NCBI RefSeq assembly: GCF_900187325.1
Contig: NZ_FZMZ01000003.1
Coordinates: 124,001-188,000 of the forward strand
Length of the DNA stretch: 64,000 bases
From: Virgibacillus ndiopensis
GTDB taxonomy: Bacteria; Bacillota; Bacilli; Bacillales; Amphibacillaceae
Direction of reading: 5' to 3'
Shown: positions 42,439 through 51,575 of the stretch, in pieces
Position numbering within the stretch: the stretch's first letter is position 1
Layout of the letters: each line of letters begins with the position of its first letter
The notes under the pieces: generated by a model
Databases searched by the model: none
Seen by the model: the letters and a program-made list of their open reading frames with translations, nothing else
What the model was told of the DNA's origin: nothing
Made by a program: the position numbers and the translations under genes

Positions 42439-43059
42439 ATGCTAAATCAAAATCAGAATCAGCAACAAAACTTACAAGGCACATCACAGATGCCTCCCGG
42501 ACAGCATTATGGTGGGCATGATATGTTCGATGCGCATGAAGCCTTTTCAACATTAGTAGGTGGAATGGAGCATTATTTATTATACGAGCAGCATGTTCAA
42601 GATCCAGAACTTAAAACAATGATGCAACAACATCGTACATTTTGTAATCAACTGTACAACTCACTTGTTGAAACATTTAAGACTGGTCAAGACCCTGCTA
42701 TTCCAACTCAATCGTACGAAATGCAACAGGATAATAATGTCATATATGGAATGCAGCCATCAGCACCAAAAACTCCAAGTCAAAATGTAACTGAAATAAA
42801 TGATCAATGTATTTCTGGTTTCATGTTAGGACAATTAAAATCTTGTGCCTCTGCGTTTACAATGACAGCATTAGAAATGACAAACCCTGTCATGCGACGT
42901 CTATTTGCAGATAGTGTTCCTAATATGATTGAAATGGCTTATGAAGTATTTTTATACCAAAACAAAAATCACTATTATCAAGTTCCTAAATTACAACAAC
43001 AAGACATGCAAGCTTTCCAAAACAGTTACGCACCGATTCAAGGAACAATGCCACATTAA
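42439..43059 (+). CDS. Spore coat protein, CotF/YhcQ family
   Basis: This 206-aa protein is rich in Q, M and N at the N-terminus. A ferritin-like helical CotF region follows (about 35-185; TLVGGMEHYLLYEQHVQDPELKTMM, LGQLKSCASAFTMTALEMTNPVMRRLF and an M-x-Y/E-rich end). CotF-type proteins are laid down in the spore coat. AAGGAGGG precedes ATG 42439. The gene is evidence that the organism sporulates. The exact CotF-like member cannot be named. Confidence 0.82.
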   Translation: MLNQNQNQQQNLQGTSQMPPGQHYGGHDMFDAHEAFSTLVGGMEHYLLYEQHVQDPELKTMMQQHRTFCNQLYNSLVETFKTGQDPAIPTQSYEMQQDNNVIYGMQPSAPKTPSQNVTEINDQCISGFMLGQLKSCASAFTMTALEMTNPVMRRLFADSVPNMIEMAYEVFLYQNKNHYYQVPKLQQQDMQAFQNSYAPIQGTMPH

Positions 43060-43069
43060 GACTAATGGC

Positions 43070-43100
43070 GTGGGACAAGGGGTCAGTCCCTTCGTCCCAC
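43070..43100. repeat. Palindromic repeat copy
   Basis: 27-bp core at 43072-43098, flanked by GT/AC that lengthens the stem. It lies just downstream of the coat protein gene, in a position to act as terminator. Confidence 0.85.
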
Positions 43101-43165
43101 AAAACCTCTTTATCCCCCGGATACCACTCTCCGCTTAACAATAACTGCATAGTACAAAATACCCC

Positions 43166-43194
43166 TTGCATTATCGTCTTATATACGCTATAAT
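43166..43194 (+). promoter_or_regulatory. ltaS promoter
   Basis: TTGCAT (43166-43171) and TATAAT (43189-43194) with a 17-bp spacer, about 40 bp ahead of the ltaS start. Confidence 0.65.
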
Positions 43195-43237
43195 ACAGCT
43201 TTGATATATAAGGCAAAAATTATAGAGGTGAAAAAAT

Positions 43238-45172
43238 ATGAAGAAAGTTATTTCTTCTAAAATGGGGTTCTTCAGTCTTGCAGTAGTCTTGCTCTGGCTA
43301 AAAACCTATCTAATATATTTATTCGAATTCAATTTAGACATTCAAAATGCGTTACAGCAATTTCTATTATTCTTTAATCCACTTAGCTCGGCAGCAATAT
43401 TTCTCGGCTTAGGGTTATTTGCAAAAGGTAGAAAAGTAGGCTTGTGGATTATTCTCATTGATAGTTTAATGAGCTTTCTTGTATACGCAAATGTCGTATT
43501 TTACCGTTTTAATACCGATTTTATAACATTGCCTACACTTACCCAAACAGACAATTTTGGTAGCATAGGCGGTAGTGTTGCTAGTTTAGTAGCTTGGCAT
43601 GACTTATTTTACGCTGTGGACATTATTGTTCTTATCGCTTTATTTATTTGGAGTAGGAAAAATTGGTCAACGGATCGTATGCAAATTAGAAGACCTATGA
43701 CTGTTTTGGCAGCAGGTGTCATAGCTTTTACAGTAAACTTAGGCTTAGCAGAAATTGACCGTCCACAACTATTAGAACGAACTTTTGACCGTAATTATAT
43801 TGTGAAATACTTGGGATCATATAATTTCGCAATCTATGACGCCGTTCAAACAATGCGTTCATCTACTCAACGTGTTCTTGCGGATAGTAGTGATTTAACG
43901 GAAGTAGAAAATTATACGAAAAATAAATACGCCGAGCCAAACCCAGAACTTTTTGGTGTCGGTGAAGGTAAAAATATCATTAAGATTCATCTAGAATCAT
44001 TTCAATCATTTTTGATTGATTACAAACTACACGGTGAAGAAGTAACACCATTCTTAAATTCATTAGTGCATGATCAAAGCAAAGATTTTACGTACTTTGA
44101 CAATTTTTTCCATCAAACAGAGCAAGGGAAAACTGCTGATGCCGAGTTAATTCTTGATAACTCATTGTACGGGTTACCACAGGGCGCAGCATTTGTAACA
44201 AAAGGTAATAACACGTACCAAGCATTACCAGCTATACTAAAACAACAGCAGGATTACACATCAGCTGTTTTACACGGTGATAATAAATCTTTTTGGAATC
44301 GTGATGAGATTTATAAAGAATTGGGTATCGATAAATTCTTTGATTCTAGCTATTACGATATGAGTGAAGAAAAAGTAATCAATTATGGACTAAAAGATAA
44401 ACCGTTTTTTGAAGAATCAATGCCATTACTTGAATCATTGGATCAGCCATTTTATGCACACATGATGACTCTTACACATCATCATCCATATAAAATCGAT
44501 CCAGAAGATGCAACTATTGAGCCTGCGGAAACTGGTGATCCATCTGTTGATCGCTACTTCCAAACAGCAAGATATTTGGATGAATCATTGGAACAATTCT
44601 TTAAGGACTTAAAAGAATCAGGACTTTACGAAGACTCAATTATCATGATTTACGGTGACCATTATGGTATCTCAGAAAACCATAATCGTGCCATGAAACA
44701 AATTACAGGTGAAGAAATTACAGATTACAAGAGTGCACAATTACAACGTGTGCCATTTATGATTAAAATACCAGGTGTTGATGGAAAAGGTACTGTTCAT
44801 GAATATTCAGGACAAATTGATGTAATGCCGACATTGCTGCATTTAATGGGTATCAATGCACAGAATTATATTCAATTTGGTACAGACATGTTTTCAAAAG
44901 GACACAAAGAATTTGTACCATTCCGTAATGGTGACTTTATCACGCCAGAATATAGTCTGATAGAAGGAACCTATTATGATACGAAAACCGGCGAAAAACT
45001 TGAGCCAACAAAACAAATGAAAGAAATGAGAGACAGGGTTGGACATGAATTAGAACTTTCAGATGATGTTCTTTATGGTGATTTATTACGTTTCTATACA
45101 CCAACAGAAGATTGGAAACCAGTTGATGCATCGAAATATATTTACGGAAAAGATGCTAATAAAAATAAGTAA
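43238..45172 (+). CDS. ltaS: Lipoteichoic acid synthase
   Basis: This 644-aa membrane enzyme polymerises glycerol phosphate from phosphatidylglycerol outside the cell. Five N-terminal helices (about 10-30, 42-60, 66-88, 120-140 and 152-172) are followed by a sulfatase-like domain (from about 240). The catalytic Thr is in HQTEQGKTADAEL, and metal ligands are near IKIHLESFQ, YGDHYG and the late His. GAGGTG precedes the ATG. Bacillus relatives carry several LtaS paralogues (YfnI, YqgS, YvgJ), so the exact paralogue is uncertain. Confidence 0.9.
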   Translation: MKKVISSKMGFFSLAVVLLWLKTYLIYLFEFNLDIQNALQQFLLFFNPLSSAAIFLGLGLFAKGRKVGLWIILIDSLMSFLVYANVVFYRFNTDFITLPTLTQTDNFGSIGGSVASLVAWHDLFYAVDIIVLIALFIWSRKNWSTDRMQIRRPMTVLAAGVIAFTVNLGLAEIDRPQLLERTFDRNYIVKYLGSYNFAIYDAVQTMRSSTQRVLADSSDLTEVENYTKNKYAEPNPELFGVGEGKNIIKIHLESFQSFLIDYKLHGEEVTPFLNSLVHDQSKDFTYFDNFFHQTEQGKTADAELILDNSLYGLPQGAAFVTKGNNTYQALPAILKQQQDYTSAVLHGDNKSFWNRDEIYKELGIDKFFDSSYYDMSEEKVINYGLKDKPFFEESMPLLESLDQPFYAHMMTLTHHHPYKIDPEDATIEPAETGDPSVDRYFQTARYLDESLEQFFKDLKESGLYEDSIIMIYGDHYGISENHNRAMKQITGEEITDYKSAQLQRVPFMIKIPGVDGKGTVHEYSGQIDVMPTLLHLMGINAQNYIQFGTDMFSKGHKEFVPFRNGDFITPEYSLIEGTYYDTKTGEKLEPTKQMKEMRDRVGHELELSDDVLYGDLLRFYTPTEDWKPVDASKYIYGKDANKNK

Positions 45173-45174
45173 AA

Positions 45175-45214
45175 AAGAAATCAGGTGAGGTCAACCTCCC
45201 TGATTTCTTTTTTT
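45175..45214 (+). terminator. ltaS terminator
   Basis: AGAAATCAGG pairs with CCTGATTTCT (45176-45185 with 45199-45208), followed by TTTTTTT. Confidence 0.85.
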
Positions 45215-45220
45215 ATTGGA

Positions 45221-45457
45221 CTGTTTTCTAAAAGATTGTTTTGTTCTCACATGCTGCATCTTATTTAATAGTTGAAAAAAACGCGACGTAACAGCAACGT
45301 GATTTCCGCTTCGGGAAGTCGTCCTCTACGCTCCAATCACTGAAGTTAAATGGTGAATGTTATAAAATGATATACAGCGATCACAGAGTGCCAAACATAA
45401 TTTTGAGTTATGTCGCAGTTTCTATAAATAGCAACAAACTATGCGAAAAGAGCTTTT
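45221..45457 (+). repeat. Dispersed intergenic repeat, copy B
   Basis: This copy of about 237 bp is in the opposite orientation to 23971-24220. The ends match well and the middle is diverged (ATTTCCGCTTCGGGAAGTCG here). Facing arms ACGCGACGTA and TATGTCGCAG lie within it. No ORF is present. Confidence 0.8.
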
Positions 45458-45462
45458 AATTT

Positions 45463-45627
45463 CTAATCCAATAACCGGTTCATTTCGTCAACTTCCATTA
45501 TTCGTGTTGGTTGTTCACTGTATGATCCATCCCCACCACAAACACTGCATCTATATTGCCATCCTTCATCATCTGCCAACATTCCAGTACCCTCGCAGGC
45601 TTTACATGTATTTTCTCGATCAACCAT
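45463..45627 (-). CDS. 54-aa protein with two CxxC zinc-type motifs
   Basis: The start ATG 45625-45627 has AGGAGG at good spacing (AGGAGGATTACAAA), and the stop is TAG 45463. The protein contains CKACEGTG near residue 8 and CSVCGGDG near residue 27. Each is a CxxC followed by G-x-G, which is the DnaJ-type zinc-finger half. It resembles a single zinc centre rather than a full DnaJ domain. It lies 18 nt after the aconitase stop and may share its transcript. The function is unknown. Confidence 0.7.
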   Translation of the reverse strand: MVDRENTCKACEGTGMLADDEGWQYRCSVCGGDGSYSEQPTRIMEVDEMNRLLD

Positions 45628-45645
45628 TTTGTAATCCTCCTATCT

Positions 45646-47601
45646 TTATATTGTTTTCTTTTGTCGGTCTTTCACCCAATTTATGATTCCACCTTTTAAC
45701 ATAATCTCAACTTGACGTTCAGAAAGTAGATGTTGAACTGTTATTTGATGGTCTTTATCTTTTATGCTTATCGTGAATTCATTACCTTGTTTTATTTTAT
45801 TTTTCAAATCAGTAAGTACTAATACATCCCCTTGTTCCAACAAATCATAGTCTTCTTCATTGACGAATGTTAGTGGTAATACGCCAAAGTTTACAAGGTT
45901 TTGCCAGTGGATTCGAGCAAAGTCTTTTACTAAAGCAACGCGCAACCCAAGGTATCTCGGTGCTAATGCAGCATGTTCACGACTCGAACCTTGACCATAG
46001 TTAAAACCGCCAACAATAGCATGGCCACCTTTATCAACAGTTTCCTTTCCGCGTTTGTAATACGTTGTATCAATAATCTCAAAGGAAAACTTACTGATTT
46101 CCGGTAAATTACTGCGAAATGGGAGTACACGGGCACCACCCGCAAGTATTTCATCAGTAGAAATGTTATCACCCATTTTTAGAAGAATTGGAACTTCAAG
46201 CTTATCAGGCATTTCATCCATTTTGGGGATCGATGCGATATTTGGACCTTTGTGTAATTCAACCTTTCTCGCTTCTTCAAGTGGTAAAGGCTTATCCAGC
46301 AACTTATCATCAATCGTTGGATTTTTTGGTTCCTTGATCCTCGGATATTTAATATCAAGTGTACGTGGATCTGTAATTTTCCCTGTTAATACAGATGCTG
46401 CGGCAGTTTCTGGACTGCACAAAAAGACACTATCTTCTTTAGTTCCTGAACGACCAGGGAAGTTACGTGGTGTTGTACGTAAGCTATTTCGACCGGTTGC
46501 TGGAGCCTGCCCCATGCCAATACATCCGTTACATCCAGCTTGATGTAAACGTCCTCCAGCTTGAAGTAGACTTGCAACATAAGTTTCTTTTACTAAATCT
46601 GTTAGCATTTGCCTTGATGTTGGATTAATATCAAAAGATACCCCATCAGCTATTTGTTTATCCTTAACAATTTCAGCTGCGATCGCGAAATCTCGAAATC
46701 CAGGGTTTGCAGATGACCCTATATAGGATTGATATATCGGTGTACCAGCAACCTCGGTAACCGGTACAACATTTCCGGGACTAGATGGTTTTGCAATTAA
46801 CGGTTCAAGCTCGGACAAATTAATTTCTTCATGGATGTCGTATGTTGCATCCTTATCTGCTACTAATTCTATCCAATCTTCTTCACGCTCCTGTTCCTTT
46901 AAAAAACGCTTAATTTCTTTATCCGATGGAAACACAGTTCCCGTTGCCCCAAGTTCAGCCCCCATATTTGCAATTACATGTCGATCCATTGCACTTAAAC
47001 TTTCAACACCAGGACCGTAGTATTCAATTACCTTACCTACTCCGCCTTTGACATCATATTTACGAAGCATTTCAAAAATAACATCTTTCGCACTGACCCA
47101 CTCAGGAAGTTCTCCTGTTAATTTCACTCCCCATACCTTGGGCATCTTCACATAAAAAGGCTCTCCAGCAATCGCTAAAGCTACATCAATACCACCAGCA
47201 CCCATTGCCAGCATACCCATACACCCATTGGCACATGTATGACTGTCCGAGCCGAGCAATGTTTTTCCAGGCTTAGCTAAACGCTGCATATGAACAGGAT
47301 GACTTACTCCATTACCAGGACGACTATAATATAGGCCAAATCGCTGTGTTGCACTTAGCAAGAATAGGTGATCATCAGGGTTCTTACTATCTACTTGAAT
47401 TAGATTATGATCAACATATTGACAGGACGCTTCGGTTTTCGCACGATCCAATTCCATTGCTTCTAGTTCCAGCATAACCAAGGTTCCTGTTGCATCTTGT
47501 GTTAAGGTTTGGTCAATTTTAATTCCTATTTCCGTTCCAGGAACCATTTCACCAGAAACCAAGTGCTCCTTTATTAACTTTTGCGTAACATTTAATGGCA
47601 T
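45646..47601 (-). CDS. Aconitate hydratase, Aquifex/putative type
   Basis: This 651-aa enzyme interconverts citrate and isocitrate through cis-aconitate. It is shorter than AcnA (about 900 aa). The [4Fe-4S] ligands are the Cys in GSDSHTCANGCMG (near residue 121) and the pair in HQAGCNGCIGMG. The swivel domain with GGFNYGQGSSREHAALAPRYLG is at the C-terminal end, in the same chain. Homoaconitase and isopropylmalate isomerase are related, but the size and single-chain order fit the putative-aconitase type. GGAGGG precedes ATG 47601. Confidence 0.88.
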   Translation of the reverse strand: MPLNVTQKLIKEHLVSGEMVPGTEIGIKIDQTLTQDATGTLVMLELEAMELDRAKTEASCQYVDHNLIQVDSKNPDDHLFLLSATQRFGLYYSRPGNGVSHPVHMQRLAKPGKTLLGSDSHTCANGCMGMLAMGAGGIDVALAIAGEPFYVKMPKVWGVKLTGELPEWVSAKDVIFEMLRKYDVKGGVGKVIEYYGPGVESLSAMDRHVIANMGAELGATGTVFPSDKEIKRFLKEQEREEDWIELVADKDATYDIHEEINLSELEPLIAKPSSPGNVVPVTEVAGTPIYQSYIGSSANPGFRDFAIAAEIVKDKQIADGVSFDINPTSRQMLTDLVKETYVASLLQAGGRLHQAGCNGCIGMGQAPATGRNSLRTTPRNFPGRSGTKEDSVFLCSPETAAASVLTGKITDPRTLDIKYPRIKEPKNPTIDDKLLDKPLPLEEARKVELHKGPNIASIPKMDEMPDKLEVPILLKMGDNISTDEILAGGARVLPFRSNLPEISKFSFEIIDTTYYKRGKETVDKGGHAIVGGFNYGQGSSREHAALAPRYLGLRVALVKDFARIHWQNLVNFGVLPLTFVNEEDYDLLEQGDVLVLTDLKNKIKQGNEFTISIKDKDHQITVQHLLSERQVEIMLKGGIINWVKDRQKKTI

Positions 47602-47746
47602 GGTATTCCCTCCTATTTTATTTATTCTTATTTATATGGTTCATTGTGCTTTTTTATAAGTTTCCATTATCTGAAAAAACTATGCACATTAATTGGGGTA
47701 GCGTCAGGAAAATGCGAATTTACAACGTTAAGGAATTTTCAATATT

Positions 47747-47793
47747 AAAAAAGCCTAATTTCTCAATTAAATGCAGAGAAATTAAGCTTTTTT
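47747..47793 (-). terminator. Terminator of the MetX-like hydrolase gene
   Basis: Stem AAAAAAGCCTAATTTCTC with GAGAAATTAAGCTTTTTT. On the minus strand it ends in a six-U run, about 85 nt past the stop codon. Confidence 0.8.
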
Positions 47794-47878
47794 CTTCACT
47801 TCACTTTTTGGCTTTTGATAAAGTGTAGACTTATTTTTTTGTTGTACATTTTCTTCCGAATTAATTACTAATAATTAT

Positions 47879-48898
47879 TTATCTGTTTGGATTAAGCGAC
47901 AACAAGCGTTTTAGATTGTCATCTATAAATTTATTATCGACATTATTGATTCCGCGACCGGCAAAATGGCCCCAGATAGATTCGATAGGATTAAAAACAG
48001 CATTAGGTATAAGCTTAGCCTCGTATTCGTTATCGTCCGAAGTGCAGAAGAGATCCGTACTCCCTGGCATGACGAAGGCTAGCGCTTTAATGTTTTTAAG
48101 CGCCTCATCGAAATCTCTATTATAGACAGGATTTGCACTAATATCCGCATTTTGGCCTGTCCATAACATGGCGAGGACATTGTGCGGATCCATCTTCATA
48201 AAGCTATCTTCCCAAACGCCAGCCACAAAATCTTCTAATGAATCAAATCCCATATCACGATAAAGTTCCTCTCTGTAATACGCCTGTGATAGGCCCCATC
48301 CCGCATAAAAACGGCCAACGGTGCGCATGTCTGCAGATGTCAACTGGTTTAATTTATTTGAATCGAAGCCAATTGCAGCCATGAGCGCAGCTTTCATTCC
48401 GTCAAGGACCACATACGTTTGTGGCCAAGTCTTTGCACCTCCGCAGAAAGGTGCAATTCGTTCCACCATGTCGGGGTAACTTGCCCCCCATTGGAATGAT
48501 TGAATGCCTCCCATTGACCATCCAACTACGAGTGCAATCTTTTGAATGCCGAATTTTTCAGTCACCAGCCTATATTGGAATTTAACGTTGTCATAGATGG
48601 TTACTTGCGGAAAATTAGCCCTGTCGAATGGAGGAGGCGTGTTACTAGGAGACGAAGATAATCCGTTTCCCACTAGATTTGGAATAATAATAAAATATTT
48701 CTGCGGATCTAGTGCCATGCCGTTTCCAATTAACCATTCATTTTGAACATGTTGGTCACCAAAAGCTGTTGGATAGACGATAACATTATCTTTCTCTTCA
48801 TTCAATTTCCCATAAGTCTTATAAGCAAGAAAAGCGTTCGGTAGTATCCCTCCTGATTCCAAGGTAACGTCACCCAAATCAAAAATTTCGTAATCCAT
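47879..48898 (-). CDS. Alpha/beta hydrolase of the homoserine acetyltransferase (MetX) family
   Basis: This 339-aa protein follows the MetX layout. An opening LAYKTYGKLNEEKDNVIVYPTAF is followed by the nucleophile Ser in VVGWSMGGIQ, and MKMDPHNVLAMLW and PGSTDLFC come later. The Asp is in this last stretch and a terminal His lies in WGHFAGRG. True MetX enzymes have GGSMGG and a conserved helical lid; here the elbow is GWSMGG and parts of the lid differ. It probably represents a relative with another acyl-transfer or hydrolase role. It is divergently paired with a LysR regulator. Confidence 0.75.
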   Translation of the reverse strand: MDYEIFDLGDVTLESGGILPNAFLAYKTYGKLNEEKDNVIVYPTAFGDQHVQNEWLIGNGMALDPQKYFIIIPNLVGNGLSSSPSNTPPPFDRANFPQVTIYDNVKFQYRLVTEKFGIQKIALVVGWSMGGIQSFQWGASYPDMVERIAPFCGGAKTWPQTYVVLDGMKAALMAAIGFDSNKLNQLTSADMRTVGRFYAGWGLSQAYYREELYRDMGFDSLEDFVAGVWEDSFMKMDPHNVLAMLWTGQNADISANPVYNRDFDEALKNIKALAFVMPGSTDLFCTSDDNEYEAKLIPNAVFNPIESIWGHFAGRGINNVDNKFIDDNLKRLLSLNPNR

Positions 48899-49042
48899 TG
48901 TATTACTGCCCCCTTCAAAATGAAACCTAAAAATTTTAAATGCATTTCTTGTTGTTAGTATAAACCTGTGGTAACCTCAATAAAAGTGAATAAAATTCAA
49001 AGTAGTATTCAATAATATTGAAACTAAAATGGGGGTTGTATG

Positions 49043-49951
49043 ATGGAATTGCGCCAATTAAATACGTTCCGCACGGTTGCTTCAACTTTAAATTTTAGTC
49101 GGGCTGCGGAGGTTTTGAATTACGTTCCCTCCAACGTCACGATGCAAATAAAAGCATTGGAGGATGAGCTTGGTGTTCGCCTCTTTGACCGATTGGGCAA
49201 ACAACTCATGCTCACAACTGCGGGTAAGCGCTTTTTAACTCATGTCCAAAGTATTTTAGACAAATTGGACGAGGCTCGCAGTGCCGTTCATGACGATGAA
49301 AATCTAAGCGGCACCCTAACGATAAGTGCCAACGAGGTTCTTTGCGCCTATCGTCTTCCAACTGTCTTCCAGCTATTTCGTTCACGCTATCCAGGAGTTC
49401 GTCTCATCTTCCGCTCTGTTCCAAATCAGGAACTCAAGCAAACGCTCTTTGAGGGAACCGCGGATGTCGTTTTTATGCTAGACGAAACCATTCTCTCAAC
49501 GAGGCTTACAGTGGAACTGTTACTAGAAGAAACTTTCCGCTTTTTCGTCGCTCCAGACCATCCTCTCGCTAAACTAACTGTTCTACAGCTGGAAGATTTT
49601 CACGGAGAAGTGTTCCTGGTCAATGAAAAAGGTTGTACCTATCGAACCATGTTTGACCGGTCATTTGAGAAAAAGGGCATTGATGATATTACTTATTTAG
49701 AGTTTCAAAATGCCGAAGCCATTAAACAATGTGCAATTACGAAAATCGGCATTGCCTTTCTTCCCGAAATAACAGTGGAAGCCGAAGTTGAACGGGGTGA
49801 ACTTGTTGCTCTTCCATGGCAAATTCCGGACTTGCACGTATATACACATATGGCATGGCATAAAGACAAGTGGCTTTCACCAATCATATTATCTTTCATA
49901 GAAGCAGCAAGGGAAGTTATAGCTATAGAGGAGGATAATAAAACGGTTTAG
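49043..49951 (+). CDS. LysR-family transcriptional regulator
   Basis: This 302-aa LTTR has the N-terminal helix-turn-helix at about 2-60 (MELRQLNTFRTVASTLNFSRAAEVLNYVPSNVTMQIKALEDELGV) and a periplasmic-binding-protein-like effector domain after it. Of two adjacent ATGs, 49043 has the better spacing from GGGGGT. It reads divergently from the MetX-like hydrolase gene with a 144-bp gap, the usual arrangement of a LysR protein and its target. The inducer is unknown. Confidence 0.85.
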   Translation: MELRQLNTFRTVASTLNFSRAAEVLNYVPSNVTMQIKALEDELGVRLFDRLGKQLMLTTAGKRFLTHVQSILDKLDEARSAVHDDENLSGTLTISANEVLCAYRLPTVFQLFRSRYPGVRLIFRSVPNQELKQTLFEGTADVVFMLDETILSTRLTVELLLEETFRFFVAPDHPLAKLTVLQLEDFHGEVFLVNEKGCTYRTMFDRSFEKKGIDDITYLEFQNAEAIKQCAITKIGIAFLPEITVEAEVERGELVALPWQIPDLHVYTHMAWHKDKWLSPIILSFIEAAREVIAIEEDNKTV

Positions 49952-50259
49952 CCTATTCAGCGATATTTTCCTAATTTCTGTTGGTTATCTAATTGGTACT
50001 TTCTTTTAGTAAATTTAATATTTGTATACAGTAGTAAGGCATCTTGGTGTGATAAATAAGGTTGCCTTACTTATGCTTTTCTTTAAATAGTGATGTATTT
50101 TTTTCAGTTTTATTTTAATAAAAGATGCTAACACCCATTCACTAAGTACCATATGTCACCTTTAGGCTGGGAACATATTAATTAATTTACTAGGAGAATA
50201 CCATTTTAATTCGGAGAAAGTGGTATCTGATTTGGGGTTGATGTTTTTATGGGGTTTAT
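49952..50259. other. Intergenic stretch without supported gene
   Basis: About 300 bp of AT-rich sequence between the LysR and YitT genes. I found no ORF with a ribosome site, no repeat of the families seen elsewhere, and no clear promoter. Confidence 0.5.
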
Positions 50260-50290
50260 AAAAAACGCCCACTTAACAGAGGCGTTTTTT
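50260..50290 (-). terminator. Terminator of the YitT-family gene
   Basis: AAAAAACGCC pairs with GGCGTTTTTT across an 11-nt loop, with U-runs on both strands, 8 nt past the stop codon. Confidence 0.8.
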
Positions 50291-50297
50291 ATCTTAC

Positions 50298-51167
50298 TTA
50301 CAGCTTTTGTCCATAATATTTATCCAACGAGAATCCTCTTCCCAAAATTTCTGATGCGTTAATGAATATTACAAAGGTAGAGGGCTCTTCCTGTTGAAGA
50401 ACGCGCTTTAAATAAACCGCTTCGGACTGTTCAGCTACACATAAAATCATTGTTTTATCCTTATTTGAATAACCTCCAACTGATCGTACCTTCGTTAAAC
50501 CTCGATCAATTCCATTTTTAATTAAGGATTGGATCCTTTCTTCTTCCTCTGTGATGATTAGAATCAGCTTTGTTGACGATGTACGTAATTGAACAATATC
50601 AATCACTTTACTTGTAACATAGATACACATTAAGGCGAATAATGTAAGCTCCAAATTAAATACAATAATAGATGAAATTACAACAAAACCATCTACTATT
50701 AATTGTGAATACCCACTAGATATACCAGTAAACTTTTTCACAATCTGTGCGATTGCTGCAGTTCCACCTGTGGAACCATTTCCTTTATATACAACACCAA
50801 GGCCCACACCAAGAACTATCCCGCCGTAAAGTGCACCTAAGAGAGGATTTGTAATGGTGTACGGCACATCCGCTGTAACCCAAATCATAAACGGAACCCA
50901 AAAAGTTCCGACTAACGTTTTTCCACTAAAATCCTTACCCAACGTAAGCCAACCAATTATAAATATTGGTATATTCATTAAAAATTGTGTGTAAGCAGGA
51001 CTTAAATCATACATTTCATATAGAATTGTACTGATACCCGAAAGGCCTCCTGCTGCAAGTTTCGATGGTAATAAAAATATATTATAAGATAAAGCTACAA
51101 GGGTAGCACCCACAATAATTAGTAAATATTCGACTAAAACCTGTTTAACATCTCGTTCTTTGCTCAT
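50298..51167 (-). CDS. YitT-family membrane protein with DUF2179 domain
   Basis: This 289-aa protein has five or six helices in the first 190 residues and a cytoplasmic DUF2179-type domain (about 205-285; STKLILIITEEEERIQSLIKNGIDRGLTKV). Gly-rich membrane motifs PSKLAAGGLSGI and KGNGSTGGTAAIA match the YitT group. Many Bacillaceae carry several paralogues (YitT, YpjC, YvjA, YqfU). The transport or signalling role is not established. ATG 51167 follows AAAGGATAAAGAG. Confidence 0.82.
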   Translation of the reverse strand: MSKERDVKQVLVEYLLIIVGATLVALSYNIFLLPSKLAAGGLSGISTILYEMYDLSPAYTQFLMNIPIFIIGWLTLGKDFSGKTLVGTFWVPFMIWVTADVPYTITNPLLGALYGGIVLGVGLGVVYKGNGSTGGTAAIAQIVKKFTGISSGYSQLIVDGFVVISSIIVFNLELTLFALMCIYVTSKVIDIVQLRTSSTKLILIITEEEERIQSLIKNGIDRGLTKVRSVGGYSNKDKTMILCVAEQSEAVYLKRVLQQEEPSTFVIFINASEILGRGFSLDKYYGQKL

Positions 51168-51343
51168 TTCTCTTTATCCTTTCCTAATCCACATTCAAAA
51201 AAAAGCGTATCCTTATTGATTGTAAATTTGTACCTGTAACCTGTCAATTTTCCGAAAAGCAAATAGCCGGTTTTGACACATGAAATATAGTAAATTTCAC
51301 ATACTATTCTTGTGATAACTATGACCATAAGGTGGTGGATAAC

Positions 51344-51523
51344 ATGGGAAGAGATGAACACAACCATTCAAAAGGTAAAAGAAGTCGACTTGCGCAAACG
51401 CCAAAATATGAAATACAGTCTGACGGAAGAGACATTGAATTTTCCGAGGAGTTTGCTGACCATGACGATAAAGAAGCACAAATGAGAAGTCAGTCAGCAG
51501 ATAAACGAGCAAAACGAAAATAA
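51344..51523 (+). CDS. yfhD: YfhD-like small acidic/basic protein
   Basis: This 59-aa protein (MGRDEHNHSKGKRSRLAQTP...) is rich in charged residues and has the YfhD-type run KYEIQSDGRDIEFSEEFADH, ending with a K/R-rich tail. YfhD is linked to spores in B. subtilis. A longer GTG start at 51332 is possible, but ATG 51344 is well placed after AAGGTGG. A hairpin follows. The symbol is given by similarity of sequence pattern only. Confidence 0.65.
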   Translation: MGRDEHNHSKGKRSRLAQTPKYEIQSDGRDIEFSEEFADHDDKEAQMRSQSADKRAKRK

Positions 51524-51530
51524 TTTAAAC

Positions 51531-51568
51531 GGCTGTCAAAATGGCTAATACCTGCCTTTTTGACAGCC
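51531..51568. terminator. Hairpin between yfhD and the YhhN-family gene
   Basis: GGCTGTCAAAA with TTTTGACAGCC, 11 bp. It has no long U-run after it, so it could be a weak bidirectional terminator for the two convergent genes. Confidence 0.55.
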
Positions 51569-51575
51569 ACCTATT

